Shown here in pieces: positions 10,901-19,393 of a stretch of 50,402 nucleotides of DNA. Source of the stretch: Pigoraptor vietnamica (Eukaryota; Opisthokonta; Filasterea); assembly GCA_943704525.1 (NCBI GenBank), contig CALSCQ010001656.1, forward strand, positions 1 through 50,402, in the 5' to 3' direction. The position numbers and the translations under genes are program-made. Numbering within the stretch: position 1 is the stretch's first letter; every line of letters starts with the position of its first letter. The notes below the pieces were generated by a model. It saw only the letters and a list, made by a program, of their open reading frames with translations. It had not been told where the DNA came from and ran no database searches.

Positions 10901-11343
10901 TCACTGGCGCGCAAGAACTCGATGAACCCGTGCGGGGACTCGCCGCCGCTCCCTTTCAGCACGCAGCGCACTATCGTGCCAAAACTTTCGAAGAGCGCGT
11001 GCAGGTCGCGGACACCGAACGGCGGCGGAGGCAAGCAGCCGACGTAGAGGGTCGACGGCGACTCGTCACCCGACAAGTGCCTGGACCGCACGAGAGAGAG
11101 ATTGGCAGGGCGGCCGCGCACATAGACGCGAAATGCGCAGTCCCTCAGCGCCGCGAGTGCCTCTGCGGGGGTGCCGTAGTTGAGGAAGGCGTGGCCCAAG
11201 CACTCGCCTGTTTGCCAGTCGCGCGCAACTCGGCACGACACGGGCGGATGCGCCGCAAACGCCGCCGCCACGTCGCGCTCGTCCGTTTGCGGGTCCAGGT
11301 CCCCGAGGCGCAGCGTGGCATCGTCGCGGGCCGCGTCGGCCAT
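7959..11343 (-). CDS. Fusion protein: 2 RRMs, WD40 propeller, 3 C2H2 zinc fingers and a C-terminal J domain
   Basis: Five exons, 11343..9898, 9839..9558, 9495..9241, 9178..9059 and 8984..7959, all phase 0 with introns of 58-74 bp, give 1,042 residues. RRM1 (about 10-85) has LRLGDLD and LGHAFLNY; RRM2 (about 98-175) has LYVGCL and HGFIEF. A low-complexity linker with a basic patch follows to about 450. WD40 blades span about 455-745 (e.g. LLTASHDGTVRLFDRADG, FAGHGGPVLGLALVGD, LTGHADGRVAITDV) and cross all four introns, which argues against two merged genes. Three C2H2 fingers come next: two with C-x4-C, and one classic CDVCLRWFASRTNLRNHKTN. The J domain is the last 65 or so residues, SDPYSVLRLPRTASQAEIRR, with HPD intact. 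A J domain at the C-terminus is uncommon. DNAJC17 (J + RRM) and DNAJC21 (J + C2H2) are splicing or ribosome factors with partial resemblance. A role in RNA processing with Hsp70 is inferred. The ATG at 11343 gives MADAARDDATLRLGD. Confidence 0.85.
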
Positions 11344-11423
11344 TCGAGCGGCGGCCAGGGGCCCTGCTAGCGACCCATCGCAAGCGGGTCGCTTGTCAAG
11401 CACCAAACGATGAGAGTGTCCGT

Positions 11424-11429
11424 CACGTG
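11424..11429. promoter_or_regulatory. E-box CACGTG between the RRM/WD40/J fusion gene and ETFRF1
   Basis: TCACGTGA lies in the 178-bp gap between two divergent ATGs (11343 minus, 11522 plus). Confidence 0.5.
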
Positions 11430-11521
11430 ATTGATGACTCTCACACGGCCATAAAACTGCGAAACGGCGACAATGAAGATGAGCCTAATTGCAAGCCCCA
11501 CCACCGAAAACTCCAACAGCC

Positions 11522-11878
11522 ATGGCCGCCAACGCGCTGTCTGCACGACAGCTGTACAAACAGGTGTGTGTCACCTGTGTGTCGTGTCGGTGTGGCCTGA
11601 TGCTGACTCGGTGTCTGCAGCTGCTCTTCATGGGCCGCGAGTATCCGCTGGGCTATGACTACTTTCGAAAGAAGGCGAAGGCCGCCTTTTTGAAAAACCG
11701 GGAGATCACCGACGAGGCGGAGGTTGCGCGCTTGGTGGGGCGCGGGGCGCACGTGCTGAAGGAACTCGAGGCGCTCTACATGCTGCGCAAGTACCGGGCG
11801 TTGAAGGCGCGGTACTACCCCGAGGACACGCGCGAGATGCAGCTTCTCAGACTTCAAAAAATGGAGCAGGAAATATAG
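11522..11878 (+). CDS. ETFRF1: LYR-motif protein ETFRF1 (LYRM5)
   Basis: Exons 11522..11563 and 11621..11878 give 99 residues starting [20 protein letters not shown]. The LYR-type triad is LYK within the first helix. Then come [20 protein letters not shown] and [20 protein letters not shown], which match human ETFRF1 (RDYPKGADYFKKRLKNIFLKN; LEALYFLRKYRAMKQRYY). ETFRF1 binds electron transfer flavoprotein in the mitochondrial matrix and removes its FAD. The 57-bp intron falls inside the LYR helix. The 3' end lies 20 bp from the convergent TPRKB stop. Confidence 0.92.
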   Translation: MAANALSARQLYKQVCVTCVSCRCGLMLTRCLQLLFMGREYPLGYDYFRKKAKAAFLKNREITDEAEVARLVGRGAHVLKELEALYMLRKYRALKARYYPEDTREMQLLRLQKMEQEI

Positions 11879-11897
11879 CCACTGCATGTAATGCGTC

Positions 11898-12569
11898 TCA
11901 GTGCAGCTCCTTTGTCGCCATTCGGCACACAACGGCGTCCACAAGAGCGCTCGGCCCGAGCGCCATTTCATCGTCGGTAATCTTGTACGTGGTCCGGATT
12001 TTTGGCACATTTGCTATGCGGGGCAGATCCGCCACGGCGCAGCGACGTCCCTGTACCCTCGCAGCTGCCGCATCCGCAGCTCCTTCGCTTGTTAGGCATG
12101 CGACTAATACGTGACGCGTGTCTCGCGAGATGCCAAACTTTGCAAGAGCGTCGCTTATGCTCGTCGACGGCGACAGGTGGAACAGAAGCTCTGCATGCAC
12201 GGAGCGCGTCTTCTGGCGCCCGCATTCCATTGCACGGCAAGCCTTTTGTGCGGCCACGCACACGTGAAATCCATCGACAATCTGGCGACAGGGGCGTGAG
12301 CGAGTGAATGCTCTCATCGGACATAGCCGTTAAAATACGGCGCCACTAAGTAGGCCCTCTCAACTTTGGTACACTTACGTTCTCTGCGTCTAAGAGAGTC
12401 GCGTCCAATTCGCCATTCGTGACAGCCGCCTTGAGTGCCTCGCTCTGCCAAGCGAGGACATTGAATCAGCCAGACGCAACTCGAAAGCGCTGCACGACCA
12501 ACTCACGTTGACGACGTCTGTGAAAAGCGCCAAGAATAACTCGTTTGCGCCAACTCGGAAGCGCTCCAT
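11898..12569 (-). CDS. TPRKB: TPRKB / Cgi121 subunit of the KEOPS (EKC) tRNA t6A complex
   Basis: Exons 12569..12507, 12444..12379 and 12281..11898 give 170 residues. MERFRVGANELFLALFTDVV is followed by IVDGFHVCVAAQKA, RSVHAELLFHLSPSTSISDA, LAKFGISRDTRHVLVA and the ending LGPSALVDAVVCRMATKELH. Human TPRKB has the same blocks ([51 protein letters not shown]). Cgi121 binds the kinase-like subunit Bud32/PRPK and the tRNA 3' end in the complex that makes N6-threonylcarbamoyladenosine at A37. Confidence 0.92.
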
Positions 12570-12729
12570 TTGAGCTCGTGTGACAGTCGGTTGGCGCCGT
12601 GTTGCAATCAAGAAGCAAGGGGCTGCCGAGTCCGTTGGCCGGAAAGGGGCCTTACCGATCGATCTGTGGCTGCGGTTGCCGTTTTCGCGCACTCGTCAAC
12701 GGCGAACACAAACGGCCACCCTGCAGAGC

Positions 12730-12918
12730 ATGGAAGAGTATCGGGGCGTGCGCACCACTCTTGCCGCCGTCGCTGAACGAGGCGCGCGGCTCGCGGCGCT
12801 TCACCGCCTGCTCCTCGCGCAGAACGCCGCCGTCGCCCGTGCCGCGCGTGCCACTGGTTCACTCTACGGCGCATGCGCGCACCCCCATAGCAGCGCGCCG
12901 GGTGCAGCAAACAAGTAG
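12730..12918 (+). CDS. Small Ala/Leu-rich ORF upstream of the phosphodiesterase gene (uORF or short gene)
   Basis: The ATG at 12730 opens 62 residues, MEEYRGVRTTLAAVAERGAR, then an amphipathic Ala/Leu/Arg helix. The TAG ends 8 bp before the next gene's ATG at 12926. It has no family I recognise. Its position just before the ENPP start makes an upstream ORF in that mRNA as likely as an independent gene. Confidence 0.3.
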   Translation: MEEYRGVRTTLAAVAERGARLAALHRLLLAQNAAVARAARATGSLYGACAHPHSSAPGAANK

Positions 12919-12925
12919 TGTGTCC

Positions 12926-13094
12926 ATGGGGGGGCTCACTGCTTCAAACTCCGCGGGGCCAGTCGATGACGACGTGCCATTGTGCGACGGCGTGGAGGGT
13001 GCCGCAGACCCGGAAGCCGTCCGCCTGCAGAGCTTCGTCGAATATCGTGAGGGCCTGCGCGAGGACCAGTGGGTGGAGGTGGGCGTTCGGCTTG

Positions 13095-13163
<69 letters not shown>

Positions 13164-14727
13164 GTGTGTGTGTGTGTGGTGTTGCGCTATCTCCTCCCAA
13201 AATCTCATGTGGCATCCCGCGCAGACGCTTCTTGGCCGCCTTCACCGCTTCCGCCGCAGCCGCGCGTCTTTCTGGCTCATGGCAGCCTTTCTAATAGTGT
13301 GCGGGTTCATAATCGGTTTTCCTCTCGGCCGTTTGACGAAGTGTGCGAAGGCGTCGCCTGCGTCGTCTGAGCTTGTTGTGCTTGTGTCCCTGGACGGCTT
13401 TCGCGCCGACTACTTGCGCAAAGGGCTGACGCCAAACCTTGATCGCCTGGGTGCGTACAGCCCGCGACAGAAGTTTGTCATACTTATGCAAGAAGCTTAC
13501 GTAAAGGTCGCAATCTCTCGCAGCACGGAACGGTGTCTCGGCGCGCGCCTTGGTGCCGTGCTTTCCCACAAAAACGTTCCCCAACCACTATTCGATTGCG
13601 ACGGGGCTCTACCCCGACGTGCATGGCATTGTCAACAACGGCTTCGTTGACCCTTCGTTCAAGGGATGCAAGAAATTTGCCCTGAGCGACGAGAGCCATC
13701 TCGACCCAAAGTGGTGGGGCGGCATGCCGGTGAGTCTCTCAAAGAGCAGGACCTATTGTTCCGCGGTGTTAATGCGGGGTATCGGTCGTGCAGATTTGGG
13801 CCGCAGCCGAACTCCAGGGCTTCGCGACTGCCGTTATCGACTGGCCCGGGTCCGATGTGCCCATCGGGGGTGTGCGCCCCTCGTTTTGGCGGCCGTATCC
13901 GGGTCACGTGCCTGCAGCGTCTGTTGTGGCCACGGCACTCGCCCACGCCACTGCAGATGGCAGCGCACCGTGGACACACGGCTACAACGCGCGCAAAGCG
14001 CCCATTCTTGTCGCGGCGTACATTCCGACAGTGGACACGGCGGGCCACTCGTTCGGTCCGGATTCCGCTGAAGTGAACGCCGCGGTTGTGGAGGTTGACA
14101 CTGCTGTCGGCGTTCTGATGGGCAGCCTGCCCTCGCACGCTCACATTGTGGTCGTAAGCGACCACGGAATGGCGGCCATGTCGTGGAATCGGACCGTGTA
14201 TCTCGACGATTACGTGCCAACGGACTGGCTCGCCGTGACTGCGTCCGGCCCCGTTGCCTTTGTTGATCCCGCAGGCGGTGGGTTTCCCATCGTGTTCCAT
14301 GAAATCCTTTCAGCCACTTATTTTTGACGCCCTTGCAGAGGCCACTGCGGAGGGCATTTTCGAGCGTCTTGTCGGCGCTCATCCCCAGATGAAGGCGTAT
14401 CTTCGGGCCGATCTGCCATCGCGGTTTCACTACGGGTCCAACCCGCGCATATCGGCCGTCGTGCTGCTTGCGGAAACGGGCTGGTGCATTGTCACAAGGG
14501 CAATTGCCGAGGCCGACCCCACCGCATGTAGTGGTGGCAATCATGGCTACGATAATCTGGCGCCCGAAATGGCCGCCATTTTCGTTGCGGGCGGACCGCG
14601 GTTTCGCGCGGGTGTTACGGTCGACAGCCTCAGCAACCTGGACATCTACCCGCTTCTCGGACGGCTGCTCGGAATAGCTACATTGCAACACAACGGCACG
14701 GACGCCGCCGTTCAGCTGCTGCGATAA
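12926..14727 (+). CDS. ENPP-type nucleotide pyrophosphatase/phosphodiesterase, type II membrane protein
   Basis: Exons 12926..13078, 13225..13450, 13524..13729, 13794..14277 and 14339..14727 give 485 residues. A cytosolic tail is followed by a signal anchor (FWLMAAFLIVCGFIIGFPLG, about 67-86), so the catalytic domain should face the lumen or exterior. Active-site elements are all present: VVLVSLDGFRADYL (first Zn Asp), FPTKTFPNHYSIATGLYPD (nucleophile Thr), WWGGMPIW, the Asp/His pair in YIPTVDTAGHSFGP, VVVSDHGM and GNHGYDN. Together they form the bimetallic alkaline-phosphatase-fold centre that cleaves nucleotide or phosphodiester bonds. No somatomedin-B or nuclease-like domain is seen, so it resembles the short ENPPs plus an N-terminal anchor. 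The first intron carries a long (TG)n tract. It is convergent with MAX. Confidence 0.92.
13098..13180. repeat. (TG)n microsatellite inside an intron
   Basis: About 30 TG units, interrupted near 13162, fill most of the 146-bp first intron of the ENPP gene, between its donor (GTGGGC at 13079) and acceptor (13224). Confidence 0.95.
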
Positions 14728-14801
14728 AACATGTCTTTTATCCTCAAATTGCTGCACGCGCGCAAACGCGACAAACGCTGCGCAAGGGCAACGAAAGACT
14801 G

Positions 14802-15215
14802 TTACGATAAATTCTGCGATGCCGCCGCTCCGGTCTCACGCTCTAGCGCCCGTATTTGTTCCGCGATCGATTGGTTTTGACGGCGGAGGTCATCCACTTC
14901 GCTCTCTTGCAGTTCGTTCTTTCGCCGCATGAACTGGATGTACTCGGTCGCCCGGTGCAGGATCATGGCGCGCGACGCCTTCTCTCCCACGAGGTTGGGG
15001 ATGCTGTCCCGCAGCACGGTGAAAGAGTCCTTGATGTGGTCGCGACGCTTACGTTCAAGGGCATTGTGATGAGCGCGCTTCTCTGGCCGCGACCCTTCGC
15101 TTCTGTCTCGGTCGTCCCGGGCAATGCCGCGGGTGGCCTCCGTTGCGTCGCCAAACTCGTCGCTCTCCACGTCCACGTCGTCAACGTCGTCCATATCGTC
15201 AGGGCCGTCGCTCAT
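14802..15215 (-). CDS. MAX: MAX bHLH-leucine zipper transcription factor
   Basis: One uninterrupted exon of 137 residues. After an acidic N-terminus ([20 protein letters not shown]) comes [20 protein letters not shown], then [20 protein letters not shown] and [20 protein letters not shown]. The basic region and helix 1 are essentially identical to animal MAX. The E-box contacts His, Glu and Arg (H, E and R of HNALERKRR) are present, and a heptad zipper follows. MAX homodimerises and is the obligate partner of MYC and MXD/MNT proteins at CACGTG. Its own upstream region contains two CACGTG sites, which suggests autoregulation. It lacks introns, unlike its neighbours. USF and other bHLH classes were excluded by the loop [13 protein letters not shown]. 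Confidence 0.97.
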   Translation of the reverse strand: MSDGPDDMDDVDDVDVESDEFGDATEATRGIARDDRDRSEGSRPEKRAHHNALERKRRDHIKDSFTVLRDSIPNLVGEKASRAMILHRATEYIQFMRRKNELQESEVDDLRRQNQSIAEQIRALERETGAAASQNLS

Positions 15216-15349
15216 TTTTGCTTAGCATTGCGGTGCGGCCTCGCGGCGCGCCCTGCGCTGTGTTCTGTGTTCGCGCGTTTGCGAAGATGATGCAATTATC
15301 GACGCTCGTGCGTGCACATCATGGACAAAATCCGGGGTGAACGAATGGT

Positions 15350-15377
15350 CACGTGCAAAGGTTACCCTGGTCACGTG
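15350..15377. promoter_or_regulatory. Pair of CACGTG E-boxes in the MAX / FRAG1-family promoter
   Basis: CACGTG at 15350-15355 and 15372-15377, each as GGTCACGTGC and 22 bp apart (about two helical turns). They lie 135-162 bp upstream of the MAX ATG and about 170-195 bp upstream of the divergent ATG at 15545. Confidence 0.6.
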
Positions 15378-15544
15378 CGTTTTGTTTTTCGCAATCCGAT
15401 TGGCTGCGAGGCACCCCAAAGGTCCGCATCATGTGACGGGCCGTCGAATCTGCGCGGAAAAATTGTAGCCACAACACGAAGCACAGCTGAGAGACATCTT
15501 CTGTTCTGGGACGTTGTCCAGTGCGCCCGGGGCTATTGTCGAAA

Positions 15545-16486
15545 ATGGACGTTCTCGGGCAGCTTCAAGTGCGCAAGCTCACCTTTCTCTCCGTCGGGAT
15601 CGCAATCTCGACGATTCTCGCGTGCTATGGACTTGCGGCCGGCCTCGGCCACGTTCCGGCATGGCTTCCCATGATCAGCGACTGCGCAGTGCAGTCTCCT
15701 GAGCGCTATCCCTTCCGACTTGGGTGCGTAGTGTGTTCACACGCGTGTTTGTTAAGAATTCCGGCTCATGGCCATTTCTTCCCAGAATCATCTCGGGTGC
15801 AGTCCTCATGGCCACCAACATCATCATTATGTACACGTACTTGTCAACGCTCCAGCCGAACTCGACGGGCCTCGGCGCCAAGTACGATTCCGTGTCCGCA
15901 ATTCTGGGTTGCGTTGCCTCACTCGGGCTCGCGACTGTGGGCGCCGTGAACGAGGTGGAGCTGCGACCTGTCCATGACGGTGAGCTCAATCCGGGTCTTC
16001 CTTCGTTCTGTGCGCGCCACATCTAATACGGTCACTCTGTTTACAGCTTCGGCCGTCGTGTTCTTTGCGCTCTATCAAGTCTACATGATGCTGGTCACGG
16101 TCAAGCTGTGGCGGTGTGGTGGTGACTCCAACCGCCTGGCACCCACGCAAGTGGCTCTCTCTTTGCGCATCAAGATTGGCGCCGTCATCGTTTCGCTCGC
16201 CGCGCTCCTTACGCTCGTTGTCCTCGCGGTGTTCCTTGACGCGAATCAGACTTACATTGCGATGATGGAGTGGTGAGTGGCGCGTTGTGTGCATTACCAA
16301 AACATGTTGGCTGACACGCACCCTTGCAGGCTGTCAACATTCTGCGTGCAGGCCTTCAACCTCTCGTATTGCATCGAGTTTACGAACGACCTCACGCTGT
16401 CGACGATCTTCTACCCGCCAACTCTGACGAGCGCCCCCTGGCGCCAGATGGCTCTCGCGCGCAACCCCAAGTCTCTTCTGCCGTGA
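15545..16486 (+). CDS. FRAG1/DRAM/Sfk1 family multi-pass membrane protein
   Basis: Exons 15545..15723, 15786..15979, 16047..16272 and 16330..16486 give 251 residues. Six hydrophobic segments are visible, e.g. FLSVGIAISTILACYGLAAG, IISGAVLMATNIIIMYTYL, ILGCVASLGLATVGAV, ASAVVFFALYQVYMMLV, IGAVIVSLAALLTLVVLAVF and TFCVQAFNLSYCIEF. Between the first two, WLPMISDCAVQSPERYPFR matches the luminal signature of this family (PxISD...PPE). Members include PGAP2 (GPI lipid remodelling), DRAM (autophagy) and TMEM150/Sfk1 (PI4-kinase regulation). Sequence alone does not choose among them. PIGA lies one gene away, which makes a PGAP2-like role worth testing but does not establish it. Confidence 0.82.
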
Positions 16487-16500
16487 TAATTGTTTATGCG

Positions 16501-17432
16501 TTAAACCACCTTCGCCACCTTGCGAAACTCGATCGCCATTGATTTTGGGCACTGCATCTCGCACCAGCTGACGGGCTGCATGCGCGCACCTGCAGCATAA
16601 TACTCGGTTAGCATAAGAGTGGCAGCAATTCCGTGCAACGCGAGCCGCTCACCTGCTTCGCTTAGCGCGTGCACAACACCGAGTTCATTGCGCGCGGTAG
16701 AAAGATAATAGGAGCGGGCATCGCCAAGGGATATCTATGCAGAACCAGGTCAAGGAAGATCGCCGTACAGCAAGACAGGGAAGGCGGCAGTGCCATTCCC
16801 GTGCACAGCAAGACAGGGCCGCGGTAATAGGGTACTGCGCAACACGAGCGGATACCACCTCTGCCGCAACAATGTCTCCCGGGCGAAAGCACTTGTAAAT
16901 TTCGACGGAATCCTTCTCTGTTGCTCTTACGTCCTGAGACCTGCATCAGCCAGCAAATCAGCCCACGGTCCCGCAACACTTTTCACTGCTCCTCTCACCT
17001 AATAAGACCGCGAAATTCGTCACGCAGCGGGTACTGCCCCACACACAAGATGGAGACCTTCGCGTACTTTGGCGTCACAGTTGTCACCTGTGGAAGCACG
17101 GGGTGAGTTTGCCGGCCGCAGACAGTGCTGTGTGTCCTGCCAACGCACCTTGGCGGTTACGATGGACCCCACTTCAGGAACTTTCGCAAAGATGTCCCCG
17201 TCCTCCGATAGCACGCGCAGCTGGGCCTTCGTGCAATATGAGACCTGGCTTCACGCGTGTCTGTGCTCAGAAACCGTACCTTCCCTCCCGGCTCCTCCAG
17301 CGACACGACGCGACCGACGGCGGCGGCGTGAATGCTCCCCGCCCTCTCATAGGCCCCGGGGCCAGCGCAGTGCGTGAGCGTGCTGCCGATGCGCTGGCCC
17401 GGCGTCGCGAGCTGTGTGCTCCTTTCTGCCAT
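16501..17432 (-). CDS. EXOSC1: Exosome cap subunit CSL4 (EXOSC1)
   Basis: Six exons, 17432..17280, 17220..17149, 17087..16999, 16940..16856, 16734..16653 and 16589..16501, give 189 residues. Domain order is an N-terminal barrel ([12 protein letters not shown]), an S1 fold ([77 protein letters not shown]) and a C-terminal zinc-ribbon-like part, [20 protein letters not shown]. Human EXOSC1 shares these blocks, e.g. [21 protein letters not shown]. It caps the nine-subunit RNA exosome ring used in rRNA and mRNA 3'-5' decay. The 121-bp intron at 16735..16855 is longer than its neighbours and holds a short direct repeat on the coding strand (CCCTGTCTTGCTGT, twice). Confidence 0.93.
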
Positions 17433-17535
17433 TCGCACGGTCGAGACGGTGTGGACGGTGCCGAACTACTGCTACAAGTTCCAATTGCACTTGGCTGCAG
17501 GGATGGCCGTACTACTCGTCTCGTGGGCAGTGTGG

Positions 17536-17541
17536 CACGTG
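17536..17541. promoter_or_regulatory. E-box CACGTG in the EXOSC1 / PIGA shared promoter
   Basis: GGCACGTGACC lies only 5 bp before the ATG cluster at 17546 and 104 bp upstream of the EXOSC1 ATG. If PIGA starts at the in-frame ATG 17612 it sits 71 bp upstream. Confidence 0.5.
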
Positions 17542-17545
17542 ACCG

Positions 17546-19174
17546 ATGATGATGTTGCCGAATGCAAAAGTCGCCGGCTTGCACCGGCTCGCAGTTCCTC
17601 ATGGCGCGGGTATGGAGCAGAGCACGGCCGCTCTGGCCGTGTGCATGGTCTGCGACTTCTTCTATCCGAATGCCGGCGGCGTCGAGAGCCACCTGTTTCA
17701 GCTGTCGCAGTGCCTTATCGATCGGGGGCACCGTGTGGTCATTGTCACGCACGCGTACGGCAAGCGCGCCGGCGTCCGCCACTTGACCCGGGGGCTGAAG
17801 GTGTGCCGACATGGAGCCACTCGCTGTCTCTTCATTGCTAATGCGGCCGGTACGCAGGTGTACTACCTCCCCTTTCCCGTCTTCCTCAGCCAGTGCGTGT
17901 TACCCAACGTGCTCCTGACCTTCCCCTTGTTGCGGTGGATTTTCGTGCGTGAAGGCATCGACGTCGTGCACGGGCACTCGGCCTTTTCTACTCTCTGCCA
18001 CGATGCCATTATGCACGCGCGCACCATGGGACTGCCGGCGGTCTTCACGGATCACTCGCTGTTTGGGTTCGCCGAAATGAGCAGCGTGCTGACGAACAAG
18101 TTTCTCGAGTTCACGCTCAGCGACGTCTCCCATGTTATCTGCGTTTCCCACACAAGCAGAGAAAATACTGTTCTGCGGGCTCGAGTCCCCCCCGCGCTCG
18201 TTTCGGTCATTCCAAACGCCGTGGATGCGACTGTGTTCGCCGAATGCCGCGCAGCGCCCGGCCGCGACTGGGTGACCGTGGTGGTCGTCAGTCGCCTTGT
18301 CGCGCGCAAGGGGACGGACCTCCTCGCTTCCATTATTCCCGAGGCCTGCGCGCGCCACCCCACTCTGCGCTTTGTAATCGGGGGCGATGGCCCTCGTCGC
18401 ATCGTGCTGGAGGAGGCGCGCGAGCGGTATCGATTGCAGGACCGGGTCGAGCTTTTGGGGGCTGTGCGCCACGACGCGGTGCGCTCGGTGTTGGTGCGAG
18501 GCGACATATTTTTGAACACGTCATTGACAGAGGCGTTCTGCATCGCGATTGTGGAGGCGGCGTGCTGCGGACTTGCCGTAGTTTCGACCAATGTTGGTGG
18601 CATTCCAGAGGTCCTCCCACCGGCTCTCGTCAAACTGGCCGATGCCGATGCGCCGTGTGGGTTTCCGTGTGTGTTTTTTGGGTTTCCCATTTCAACTACT
18701 GAGCAATACTCTTGTTCTTCTGTCGCAGCCATGCTTGATGCCTTGGACCAGGCCATTCTTGACCTGGGACGTTCGTCTTCCGCGACAGACAAAGTGCGCA
18801 GCGCCGCACTCGATGCCGTACGTACGACATACAACTGGCACAGGATCGCCGAGCGCACAGAACATGTGGGTTGACAGCATCACCAGCCATGCTTGTATGC
18901 CATACTAACTTTTCGCTGCAGGTTTATCGGAGGGTCATGACGGCCGAGCCACCCACTGTGCAAGACCGCGTACTCGGGTGCGTGCTACAATTGCTGTCCG
19001 TGCGCTCCACACGTGTCTCATGCGTTGCCATGCAGGTTTCTCAGTTGTGGGCCTGTCGCCGGCCCAATATTTGTGTGCGTGCTTGTGCTGGATGTGCTTC
19101 TCTTCTGGGTGCTGGAGCGCCTCCAACCACGGCGTGTTGTGGACGCTGTGAAACGACCGTCGCGGGTCACGTGA
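17546..19174 (+). CDS. PIGA: PIG-A, catalytic subunit of GPI-N-acetylglucosaminyltransferase
   Basis: Exons 17546..17800, 17858..18656, 18729..18865, 18922..18977 and 19036..19174 give 461 residues. The GT4 fold begins [20 protein letters not shown], with [40 protein letters not shown] and [20 protein letters not shown]. The donor-binding part is [30 protein letters not shown], and [20 protein letters not shown] with the conserved ExxxxxxxE. The C-terminus has the [13 protein letters not shown] motif and one ER membrane segment ([15 protein letters not shown]). It transfers GlcNAc from UDP-GlcNAc to phosphatidylinositol, the first step of GPI anchors. Start may be 17546 (MMMLPN) or 17612 (MEQSTAAL). 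The 57-nt first intron is in frame and stop-free. Intron 3 has a textbook branch site, CATACTAAC. Confidence 0.93.
19168..19173. promoter_or_regulatory. E-box CACGTG overlapping the PIGA stop codon, upstream of importin-alpha
   Basis: TCACGTGA spans the last Thr codon and most of the TGA of PIGA, 220 bp before the importin-alpha ATG (19394), in a tandem gene pair. Confidence 0.35.
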
Positions 19175-19393
19175 TTCGTTTGAAAAAATTTGAAACATTG
19201 CTCTCCCTCGCAATTACGGCCAAATAAATATTTTTCATACATTTTGCATAGTGAGCAGGCGCCGTAATTTGGGCCGGGTGCGACGTCCACGCCTCGCGCC
19301 AGTCCCCGTCACCCGTTCGTGCACACGCGAGGTTTCAAGAAGAACGCAACCGGCGCCGCAGTTGCACGAAACTTTCTCAACTGCCGCTGCGCC

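Noticed and set aside
9856-11406. RRM exon as a stand-alone gene ending near 9856
   Set aside because: The last residues before that stop are intronic. The donor GTGGGT at 9897 and acceptor at 9840 join it in frame to WD40 blades that continue through all later exons.
14802-15215. USF or other E-box bHLH instead of MAX
   Set aside because: The basic region plus the loop [13 protein letters not shown] and [13 protein letters not shown] are specific to MAX.
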